NCBI GenBank assembly: GCA_023442215.1
Contig: JAEZMP010000307.1
Location: 1 to 10,156, forward strand
Reading direction: 5' to 3'
DNA length: 10,156 nt
Origin: Pseudomonadota bacterium
GTDB taxonomy: Bacteria; Pseudomonadota; Alphaproteobacteria; Rhizobiales; Segnochrobactraceae
The notes under the pieces were generated by a model. It was not told the origin of the DNA. It did no database searches and saw only the letters and a program-made list of their open reading frames with translations. Within the stretch, counting starts at the first letter, position 1; each line of letters starts with the position of its first letter. Shown piece after piece: positions 1-6,247 of the stretch. Position numbers and translations under genes: made by a program.

Positions 1-212
1 GCGCGGAGGGGGCCGACAACAGCGCGGCCGGCCGCATCGAGGCGGTCGCCTATCACGGGCTCGACCTGCAGCTCCACGTGCGCACGGCGCTTTCGCCGAA
101 GCCTTTCCTGGTGCGGCTGACGGCGGATGCCGCCGACCGCCGCCCGGTCGCCATCGGCGAGGACGTCGTTCTCGGCTGGAGCGCCGCCGACACCCGCCTG
201 TTTCCGGCCTGA
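1..212 (+). CDS. ABC transporter ATP-binding protein, spermidine/putrescine (PotA-like) type, C-terminal TOBE domain only
   Basis: This is the 3' end of a gene that begins left of the window. The frame whose first full codon is at base 3 is open for 69 codons and stops with TGA at 210-212. The peptide reads as a TOBE_2 domain: a segment around AAGRIEAVAYHGLDLQLHV is followed by a beta-rich stretch and the closing VLGWSAADTRLFPA, the usual end of PotA/FbpC/MalK-like ATPases of ABC importers. The ATPase motifs (Walker A/B, signature) lie outside the window, so the transporter class rests on the TOBE domain alone. Polyamine/amine uptake is inferred from that domain and from the amine-type dehydrogenases downstream; iron, thiamine or opine importers share the same domain. 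The next gene starts 78 bp later on the same strand, so the importer could belong to the same operon. Confidence 0.8.
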   Translation, partial: AEGADNSAAGRIEAVAYHGLDLQLHVRTALSPKPFLVRLTADAADRRPVAIGEDVVLGWSAADTRLFPA

Positions 213-290
213 ACCCGTTCCGGCCCGAACCCAATCCCTGGCCCGCACCCCTTCCGGGGCCGGGCCTCGCCTGACCTTCGGGGGATCCCA

Positions 291-1586
291 ATGGCACAGA
301 AGACCATCGCCTTCTTTCCCGAGGCCGCGTTCGGCCCGGCTCTCAACTCGGTCGGCATCGCCCAGGCCGTCGAGGCCCTCGGCCACAAGGCCGTGTTCCT
401 CTCCGATCCCGGCTTCGTCGAGGTCTACGAGGGCTACGGCTTCAAGGCCTATCCGGTGAACCTGTCCGCGCCGATGCCGGCCGACCAGATGGCGAAGTTC
501 TGGGAAGACTTCATCAACGGCCACATCCCGAACTTCCGCAAGTCGCCCTACGACCAGATCGACAACTACGTGAAGGACTGCTGGACCGCGATCGTCGACA
601 GCGCCAAGTGGGCCGAGAAGGACCTGCCGGGCGTGCTCGCCGAGGTGAAGCCGGACCTGATCTGCGTCGACAACGTGATCCTGTTCCCGGCGATCAAGCG
701 GTTCGGCAAGCCGTGGGTGCGCATCATCTCGTGCTCAGAGAACGAGATCGAGGACGAGGCGATCCCGCCGCACCTCTCCGGCTGCGCCGAGAACGACCAC
801 GAAGGCCACGCCCGCTACCGCGCCCGCTTCAACGAGGTGATCAAGCCGATCCACGACGACTTCAACGGCTTCCTGGCCGCGTGCGGCGAGGACGCCTATC
901 CGATCGGCCAGTTCTTCGAAGCCTCGCCGTTCATGAACCTGCTGCTCTATCCGGAGGCGGTGAAGTTCAACCGGTCCCATCCTTTGCCGGCGAACCAGTT
1001 CCAGTATCTCGAGGGCTGCGTCCGCCAGGAGAAGCCCTACGAGGTGCCGACCTTCGCCGCCAACAACGACAAGCCGCTGCTCTACGTCTCGTTCGGCAGC
1101 CTCGGTTCGGGCGACGTCGACCTTCTGAAGCGCATCATCGAGACCGTCGGCAAGCTGCCCTACCGCGCGCTCGTCAATGTCGGCGGCTACAAGGACCAGT
1201 ACGGCGAGGTGCCGCCGAACGTGATCATCGACGGCTGGTTCCCGCAGCCTTCCGTGATCCCGCAGGTCGACGCGGTGATCCACCACGGCGGCAACAACTC
1301 GTTCACGGAGTGCCTCTATTTCGGCAAGCCGGCGATCATCATGCCCTATGTGTGGGATGGCCACGACAACGCCACCCGCGTGCAGGAGACCGGCCACGGC
1401 TTCAAGATGCCGCGTTACGACTGGACCGACGCCGACCTCGCCGCGAAGCTCGATGCCTGCGTGAACGACCCGGCGATGAAGGCGAAGCTGGCCGCGACCA
1501 GCGCCTCGATGCAATCCGAGAACGGCCCGGCCAAGGCCGCCGTCATCCTCGATACCCTGGTGAAGGGGGAGACGTTCCATGGCTGA
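291..1586 (+). CDS. GT1-fold (UDP-glucuronosyl/glucosyl-type) glycosyltransferase
   Basis: A 431-residue protein with the two-domain layout of GT-B nucleotide-sugar glycosyltransferases. The N-terminal half starts with a Rossmann strand (TIAFFPEAAFGPALNSVG) followed by a helix with EALGHKAVF, the usual acceptor-domain opening. The C-terminal half holds PLLYVSFGS and the donor-site signature at residues 331-360: HHGGNNSFTECL, then GKPAIIMPYVWDGHDNA, matching the HCGxNS...GxPxxxxPxxxDQ pattern of family GT1. H331, E340 and D359 are expected to contact the UDP-sugar. There is no signal peptide or membrane segment, so it should be cytoplasmic. The ATG at 291 has a G-rich ribosome site (280-286). 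Its stop overlaps the start of the next gene by 8 bp, implying translational coupling. The family glycosylates small molecules (macrolides, sterols, phenolics, amines); the acceptor here cannot be read from sequence. Its place in an amine/aldehyde oxidation cluster is unusual. Confidence 0.88.
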   Translation: MAQKTIAFFPEAAFGPALNSVGIAQAVEALGHKAVFLSDPGFVEVYEGYGFKAYPVNLSAPMPADQMAKFWEDFINGHIPNFRKSPYDQIDNYVKDCWTAIVDSAKWAEKDLPGVLAEVKPDLICVDNVILFPAIKRFGKPWVRIISCSENEIEDEAIPPHLSGCAENDHEGHARYRARFNEVIKPIHDDFNGFLAACGEDAYPIGQFFEASPFMNLLLYPEAVKFNRSHPLPANQFQYLEGCVRQEKPYEVPTFAANNDKPLLYVSFGSLGSGDVDLLKRIIETVGKLPYRALVNVGGYKDQYGEVPPNVIIDGWFPQPSVIPQVDAVIHHGGNNSFTECLYFGKPAIIMPYVWDGHDNATRVQETGHGFKMPRYDWTDADLAAKLDACVNDPAMKAKLAATSASMQSENGPAKAAVILDTLVKGETFHG

Positions 1587-1950
1587 CGCGCCCGCGACCC
1601 TCGCCTCCACGGCGCCGCATCTCTACGGCGCCACCACCTTCGGCGACCTCGTCGACTGGGGCGTGCAGCCCGACGCCATCGAGCCCGGCTCGCATTCGAG
1701 CGGACGGCTGCTCTACAAGGGCCCCGACAACCAGCCGGAATCCGGCCTGTGGGTGTGCACGCCCGGCCGCTGGCGGCTGTCGATCCCGCGCGACGAGCTG
1801 TGCCACTTCGTGGCCGGCCGCGCCACCTACCGCCGCGACGACGGCGAGACGATCGAGGTCCAGGCCGGCACGGTGGTGATGTTCCCCGCCGGCTGGACGG
1901 GCGAATGCACCGTCCACGAGACCATGCGCAATCTCTACATGCTGGTTTGA
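1579..1950 (+). CDS. Small cupin (Cupin_3/DUF861-like) protein, copy 1
   Basis: A 123-residue single-domain beta-barrel protein. The core runs from WVCTPGRW through RDELCHFVAGRATY, DDGETIEV, GTVVMFPAGWTGECTV to a final RNLYM, the pattern of the Cupin_3 family (EutQ and ureidoglycine aminohydrolase relatives). The classical cupin metal motif HxH...E is degenerate; E and H of DExCH are the conserved polar pair, so metal binding is uncertain. The ATG at 1579 lies inside the end of the glycosyltransferase gene (8-bp overlap) and follows a purine-rich site (AAGGGGGA, 1563-1570). The next gene encodes a paralogue. Family members act as isomerases, aminohydrolases or ligand binders of small carboxylates, amines or sugars; no specific reaction can be assigned. 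Overlap and order suggest it works on the product or substrate of the glycosyltransferase. Confidence 0.85.
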   Translation: MADAPATLASTAPHLYGATTFGDLVDWGVQPDAIEPGSHSSGRLLYKGPDNQPESGLWVCTPGRWRLSIPRDELCHFVAGRATYRRDDGETIEVQAGTVVMFPAGWTGECTVHETMRNLYMLV

Positions 1951-1990
1951 TTTGCCGGCTTACCCGACCCCGAACACCGGATTTTTCCCG

Positions 1991-2335
1991 ATGACGACAC
2001 CCGTTCTGAAGAACCCGCTCGACGTGACCGACCTCGTCGACTGGGGCGTGATCCCGACCATGATCGAGGGCCAGTCCCACACCTCCGGCAAGCTGCTGCA
2101 CAAGGGGCCGGAAGGCCGCTCCGAATGCGGCATCTGGGTGTGCACGCCCGGCAAGTGGGTCTGCCACGTCACGCGCGACGAGTTCTGCCACTTCCTCTCC
2201 GGCCGCTGCACCTACGTGCACGACAATGGCGAGGTGATCGAGATCGAGCCGGACACCGCCGCCTTCTTCCCGCAGGACTGGAAGGGCGTCTGCACCGTGC
2301 ACGAGACGGTGCGCAAGGTCTACATGATCCGCTGA
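1991..2335 (+). CDS. Small cupin (Cupin_3/DUF861-like) protein, copy 2
   Basis: A 114-residue cupin, a tandem paralogue of the gene just upstream: by my hand alignment about 57 of 104 residues are identical, with no gaps. Shared blocks are DLVDWGV, WVCTPG, RDExCHF, IE and CTVHET. It has the same degenerate metal site (E and H of RDEFCHF) and ends YMIR. I chose the ATG at 1991 because it places the N-terminus in register with copy 1 and leaves a normal 40-bp gap. An in-frame TTG at 1952 would add 13 residues of non-cupin sequence and has no ribosome site. The site before 1991 is also poor, so translation may depend on coupling from upstream. The pair could form a heteromer or act on two related substrates. 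The reaction is unknown. Confidence 0.82.
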   Translation: MTTPVLKNPLDVTDLVDWGVIPTMIEGQSHTSGKLLHKGPEGRSECGIWVCTPGKWVCHVTRDEFCHFLSGRCTYVHDNGEVIEIEPDTAAFFPQDWKGVCTVHETVRKVYMIR

Positions 2336-2358
2336 ACGGCAGGACCGGCGAAACCGGC

Positions 2359-2365
2359 AGGAGGG
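2359..2365 (+). promoter_or_regulatory. Strong ribosome binding site deciding the kinase start
   Basis: AGGAGGG sits 5 bases before the ATG at 2371. It is the best Shine-Dalgarno sequence in the cluster. It fixes the start of the AmgK-like kinase, whose reading frame is open far upstream, through the preceding cupin gene, without any other supported start. Confidence 0.8.
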
Positions 2366-2370
2366 CGGCG

Positions 2371-3408
2371 ATGTCCGCGACAGCATCGAGCGAGACCGGA
2401 GAAGCCGCGCGGGCGGCCGAACGGCGCCGCTTCGTGGAGGCGGCCGGCTACGACCCCGCCACGATCGTCGCCTTGCCGGCGGACGCTTCGCCGCGGCGCT
2501 ATTTCCGCCTCGCCGGCGCGGTGCCGCCGCGCCTGGTGATGGACGTGGTGCCGGGTTCGGCGGATTTCCCGCCCTTCCTCGCCATCGCCGTCCACCTCGA
2601 CGCGCTCGGGCTTTCGGCGCCGCGGGTGTTCGCGCAGGACCTCGACCGCGGCCTCGCCGTGATCGAGGATTTCGGTTCGGACACCTTCACCCGCCTGATC
2701 GCGGCCGGCCAGCCGGAGGCGCCGCTCTACGAACTCGCCATCGACGCGCTCGTCGCCCTGCACGACGCGCCGGACGGGCTCGCCATCGACGTGCCGCCCT
2801 ACGATTTCGGCCCGCTCGACGAAGAACTCGGCATGTTCACCGGCTGGTTCGTGCCGCAGGCGGCGCCCGCGGTCGATGCGGATGCCTTCAAGAAGGCGTT
2901 CATGGCGCTCTGGCACCGCGCGCTCGCCGATGTCGCCACCCGGCGCGAGGCGCTGGTGCTGCGCGACTATCACGTCGACAACCTGATGGTGATCCCGGGC
3001 CGCACCGGCGTCGCCGCCTGCGGCCTGCTCGACTTCCAGGACGCGCTGGCGGGCTCCGCCGCCTACGACCTCATGTCGCTCACCCAGGATGCCCGGCGCG
3101 ACCTCGCCCCGGGCCTCGAGGACGCGCTCGTCGCGCGCTATCTCGCGGCGCGGCCGGGCCTCGACCGGGACCGGTTCCTCGCCGACTACTGGCTGCTCGC
3201 AGCCCACCGCCACACCAAGATCGCCGGCAATTTCGAGCGCCTGTCCAAGCGCGACGGCAAGCACGGCTATCTCGTTCACATTCCCCGCGTGCTCAGGCTG
3301 CTCGATGCCGCGCTCGACCGCGCGGGGCTTTCCGACATCCGCGCCCTGATGGACGACGCGCTGCCGGGCTGGCGGGCGCACGCGCCCGTTCCCCCGGCCG
3401 GCGCCTGA
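2371..3408 (+). CDS. AmgK-like sugar kinase (aminoglycoside phosphotransferase fold)
   Basis: A 345-residue kinase-fold protein, about the length of AmgK, the anomeric kinase of N-acetylmuramate/N-acetylglucosamine in cell-wall sugar recycling. The N-terminal lobe has the ASPRRYFRL block (nucleotide loop region), then LVMDVVPGSADFPPFL and GLAVIEDFGSDTFTRLI, all in AmgK order. The catalytic loop is RDYHVDNLM (residues 198-206; D199 as base, N204 for Mg), equivalent to HGDLHxxNL of aminoglycoside phosphotransferases. The metal-binding LLDFQDA follows with D221, then AYDLMSLTQDARRD. It should phosphorylate a sugar or sugar-like hydroxyl with ATP in the cytoplasm. AmgK genes usually sit beside tsaE and murU; here neither is present and the gene lies between cupins and dehydrogenases. 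It is therefore more likely a paralogue recruited to this cluster, with a substrate perhaps related to the glycosyltransferase product (inference). Confidence 0.83.
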   Translation: MSATASSETGEAARAAERRRFVEAAGYDPATIVALPADASPRRYFRLAGAVPPRLVMDVVPGSADFPPFLAIAVHLDALGLSAPRVFAQDLDRGLAVIEDFGSDTFTRLIAAGQPEAPLYELAIDALVALHDAPDGLAIDVPPYDFGPLDEELGMFTGWFVPQAAPAVDADAFKKAFMALWHRALADVATRREALVLRDYHVDNLMVIPGRTGVAACGLLDFQDALAGSAAYDLMSLTQDARRDLAPGLEDALVARYLAARPGLDRDRFLADYWLLAAHRHTKIAGNFERLSKRDGKHGYLVHIPRVLRLLDAALDRAGLSDIRALMDDALPGWRAHAPVPPAGA

Positions 3409-3421
3409 AGGATCACACCGA

Positions 3422-4927
3422 ATGTTCGACCCGCAGAAGCCGGTCTACTTCCTCAACCCCCGGTTCGAGGCGTCGGGCGGCGCCGTGAGCGAGGTTCGCG
3501 ACCCCGCGACGCTCGCCCCCGTCGGCCGCTTCGCCGAGACGACGGCGGAGGATATCGGCCGCGTGCTCGGCCGTGTCCGCACCGCGCAGGCCGGCTGGGC
3601 TAAGCTCGACGCCAAGTCGCGCGCCACCGCGCTGCACCGGCTCGCCAACGCCATCGAGCAGGCGGATCTCCGGACCTGCGCCGAATTGATGACGCGGGAG
3701 ATGGGCAAGCCCTATCCCGAGGCCATCGGCGAGATCGCCAACTGCGCCGGCGTGTTCCGCTATTATGCCGAACTGGCGCGGGACGAGGCCGGCAAGGTGG
3801 CCGGCACGACCCAGGCGGGCTCGTTCCAGCACGTGCGCTACGAGCCGCTGGGCGTCAGCGTCCACATCATGCCGTTCAACTTCCCCATCCTGCTGATGTG
3901 CTGGACGGTGGCCGCCTCGCTCGCGGCCGGCAACGGCTGCGTGGTGAAGCCCGCGCCGGCGACGACGCTGTCGACGCTCGAGTTCATGAAGCTGTTCGAC
4001 GTGCTGCCGGAAGGCCTCGTCGCCTGCCTGCCGGGCGGCGCCGCCGTCGCCGAGGCGCTGATCGCTTCCGACGACACCCATGCCGTCGCCTTCACCGGCT
4101 CGGTCGCGGCCGGCCGCGCGGTCGCCGCCGCGGCCGCGGCCCGCATGAAGCCCGCCGTGATCGAGGCCGGCGGCAGCGATCCGATGATCGTGACCGCCCA
4201 CGCGCCGATCGACGTCGCGGCGGCGGGCGCCGTCACCGCCGCGTTCCACCTTTCCGGGCAGGTCTGCACCTCCGCGGAACGGTTCTACGTCGTCGATGGG
4301 GTGCACGACGCCTTCATCGAGGCGTTCGCCCGCGAGGCGCGGCGCCTGCGCATCGGCCACGGGCTCGACCGCTCCGAGATCGGCCCGATGGTGAGCGAGG
4401 CGGCCCGCGCCAAGGTGATGCGCCTCGTCGACGACGCCGTCGCGAAGGGCGCGCGGGTCGTGACCGGCGGCCGCATTCCGCCCTCGCAGCCGACCGGCTG
4501 GTTCTACGAGCCGACGATCCTGACCGGCACCACCCACGACATGGCGATCATGCGCGAGGAGTGCTTCGGCCCGGTCGCCGCAATCTGCCGCGTCGCCGAT
4601 TTCGACGAGGCGATCCGGCTCGCCAACGACAGCCCGTTCGGCCTTGGCGCCTCGGTGTTCACCACCTCGCTCGAAGAGGCGATGGAGGCGGCCGACCGGC
4701 TGCAGGCCGGCATGGTGTGGGTCAACAATCCCCTGATCGACAACGACGCCCTGCCGTTCGGCGGCTGGAAGGCCTCCGGGCTCGGCCGCGAGCTCGGCCG
4801 CCAGGGGCTCGACGCCTTCCGCCGCTCCAAGATGGTGGTGATCGACCACAAGCCGGTCATCCAGGGCTGGTGGTACCCCTATCCCGACGACTGGTTCCAC
4901 GACGCCGGCGGGCGCAAGCACGCCTGA
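3422..4927 (+). CDS. NAD(P)-dependent aldehyde dehydrogenase (first of two)
   Basis: A 501-residue full-length member of the aldehyde dehydrogenase superfamily that oxidises an aldehyde to a carboxylate. Recognisable elements in order: oxyanion Asn153 in MPFNFP, KPAPATT for the cofactor, FTGS at 224-227, general base Glu248 in IEAGGSDP, catalytic Cys282 in SGQVCTS, EECFGP at 379-384, and the C-terminal PFGGWKASGLGRELG. The usual ELGG is EAGG, a divergence from most succinate-semialdehyde and betaine-aldehyde enzymes. The tail carries an aromatic stretch (GWWYPYPDDW). The ATG at 3422 follows AAGGA with 9-base spacing, 13 bp after the kinase stop. Substrate class is not certain: a semialdehyde produced by the downstream lysine 6-dehydrogenase-like enzyme is the contextual guess, and SSADH-like activity is the alternative. 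Confidence 0.9.
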   Translation: MFDPQKPVYFLNPRFEASGGAVSEVRDPATLAPVGRFAETTAEDIGRVLGRVRTAQAGWAKLDAKSRATALHRLANAIEQADLRTCAELMTREMGKPYPEAIGEIANCAGVFRYYAELARDEAGKVAGTTQAGSFQHVRYEPLGVSVHIMPFNFPILLMCWTVAASLAAGNGCVVKPAPATTLSTLEFMKLFDVLPEGLVACLPGGAAVAEALIASDDTHAVAFTGSVAAGRAVAAAAAARMKPAVIEAGGSDPMIVTAHAPIDVAAAGAVTAAFHLSGQVCTSAERFYVVDGVHDAFIEAFAREARRLRIGHGLDRSEIGPMVSEAARAKVMRLVDDAVAKGARVVTGGRIPPSQPTGWFYEPTILTGTTHDMAIMREECFGPVAAICRVADFDEAIRLANDSPFGLGASVFTTSLEEAMEAADRLQAGMVWVNNPLIDNDALPFGGWKASGLGRELGRQGLDAFRRSKMVVIDHKPVIQGWWYPYPDDWFHDAGGRKHA

Positions 4928-4998
4928 GGGGCATCCGCCCCCGCGACACCCGGAACCGTCCCGATCCGCGACTGCGAACAGAACACGAGCATAACGTC

Positions 4999-6189
4999 AT
5001 GAACATCACCATTCTCGGCGGCGCCGGCCTGATGGGCGCCGGCATCGTGCGCGACCTTCTCTCCGACCGGGCGATCGTGCCGATCGAAACGGTGCGGGTG
5101 TGCGATGCCTCGCCCGAGCGGATGGAAGCGCTCAAGGCCGAGCTCGGCGATGCGCGCATCGCGCTGTTCCCGCTGGACGTGACCGACGATTCCCGCCTCG
5201 CGGCGGCGCTTGCCGGCGCCGACATCTGCATCAATGCGGTGCCGACGCTGCTCGGCCACCAGATGCGCATCTTCGAGGCGGCGCTCACGGCCCGCGTGCC
5301 CTATGTCGACCTCGGCGGCCTCGGGGTGTTCACGGTGAAGCAGATCGCCGAGCACGGCCGCTTCGAGGCGGCCGGGGTGACCGCGGTCGTCGGCGTCGGC
5401 TCGGACCCCGGCATGTCCAACGTGCTGTGCCGGGCGGTGGCCGACGAACTCGACACCATCGACCGCATCAACCTCTACTGGGCGGCGGAACTGGAGGGAC
5501 CGGAGAACCCGGTGCTGGTGCCGCCCTATTCGATCTCCACGGTGCTGGCCGAGTACGCCCAGCCGAGCACGCAGTTCCTGGACGGCCGGCACGTGGAATG
5601 CGCGCCGCTGACCGGCACCGAGGAGATCGACCTGCCGGCGCCGTGGGGCCGCTGCAGCTTCATGTATTCCCCCCATTCCGAGCAGCTCACCGTGCCGCTG
5701 GCGGAGGGCATCCGCGAGAAGGGCATCCGCGAGTTCACCTGGAAGCTGCACCTGCCGCACCGCGAGCACGAGGCCTGGGTCGGGCTCGTCAAGGCCGGGT
5801 TCGGCGTCAACAACGATCCCGTCACCGTCGGCGGCGTTTCGGTGAAGCCGCTCGACGTTCTGAGCGCCGTGATCAGCCGCAACATCGCCGAGAACCGCGA
5901 CCGCATTCCCGAGCAGCAGGGCAGCGAGATCCATTTCGCCATCGGCCGCGGCACCCGCGGCGGCAAGCCGACGACGGTGCGCTGCGAGGTCGTGATCACG
6001 CCCGATCCGCTCTATGACGGCTATGTCGATGCCGGCACCTCGATGAACGCCTCCATCGCCGCGCAGCTCATCCTCGCCCAGCCGAAGCGGCCGGGCGTGT
6101 TCGCGCCGGAATCCTATTTCGACGTGCCGAGCTACATGCGCGAGCTCGAGAAGCGCCACTTCAAGGTGCGCACCACCGTCGAGGACTGA
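4999..6189 (+). CDS. Saccharopine dehydrogenase family protein, lysine 6-dehydrogenase-like
   Basis: A 396-residue oxidoreductase of the saccharopine dehydrogenase/Lys9 superfamily. It starts with a dinucleotide-binding loop, ITILGGAGLMGAG (residues 3-15), followed by an acidic end of strand 2 (VCDAS). Then come ADICINAVP, YVDLGG (to residue 107) and GSDPGMSNVL (DPGM at 136-139), the blocks typical of this fold. The C-terminal substrate domain ends KRPGVFAPE...YMRELEKR. Length and the PGM and C-terminal blocks resemble, from memory, lysine 6-dehydrogenase (lysine to allysine plus ammonia) more than saccharopine dehydrogenase; carboxynorspermidine or homospermidine synthase-like relatives are alternatives. 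Two flanking aldehyde dehydrogenases fit an enzyme that makes a semialdehyde. The start at 4999 was chosen because the Rossmann strand begins directly after it; the open frame upstream is antisense-type noise through the previous gene. The ribosome site is weak. Confidence 0.82.
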   Translation: MNITILGGAGLMGAGIVRDLLSDRAIVPIETVRVCDASPERMEALKAELGDARIALFPLDVTDDSRLAAALAGADICINAVPTLLGHQMRIFEAALTARVPYVDLGGLGVFTVKQIAEHGRFEAAGVTAVVGVGSDPGMSNVLCRAVADELDTIDRINLYWAAELEGPENPVLVPPYSISTVLAEYAQPSTQFLDGRHVECAPLTGTEEIDLPAPWGRCSFMYSPHSEQLTVPLAEGIREKGIREFTWKLHLPHREHEAWVGLVKAGFGVNNDPVTVGGVSVKPLDVLSAVISRNIAENRDRIPEQQGSEIHFAIGRGTRGGKPTTVRCEVVITPDPLYDGYVDAGTSMNASIAAQLILAQPKRPGVFAPESYFDVPSYMRELEKRHFKVRTTVED

Positions 6190-6200
6190 CGGTTCGTGAC

Positions 6201-6221
6201 GCCCGGCGAATTTCGCCGGGC
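6201..6221 (+). other. Intercistronic hairpin
   Basis: GCCCGGCGA and TCGCCGGGC form a perfect 9-bp stem around a 3-base loop in the 58-bp gap between the dehydrogenase and the second aldehyde dehydrogenase. No T-run follows on either strand, so it is not a classical terminator. It ends 13 bases before the GGGGAGAAA ribosome site of the next gene. It could stabilise a processed transcript end or modulate downstream expression; either role is inference. Confidence 0.5.
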
Positions 6222-6247
6222 CATGGCCATTGCCGGGGAGAAAGCCG

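Noticed and set aside
1952..1990. TTG start that would extend the second cupin by 13 residues
   Set aside because: No ribosome site, and the added residues have no counterpart in the paralogue or the cupin fold; ATG 1991 preferred.
3413..4921. Long - strand open frame of 502 codons opposite the first aldehyde dehydrogenase
   Set aside because: It mirrors a complete, motif-perfect gene on the other strand. Its product is Arg/Gly/Ala/His-rich with no domain; such frames are expected opposite GC-rich genes.
6230..6247. TTG start that would extend the second aldehyde dehydrogenase by 6 residues
   Set aside because: The GGGGAGAAA ribosome site lies inside this extension and is correctly spaced for ATG 6248.
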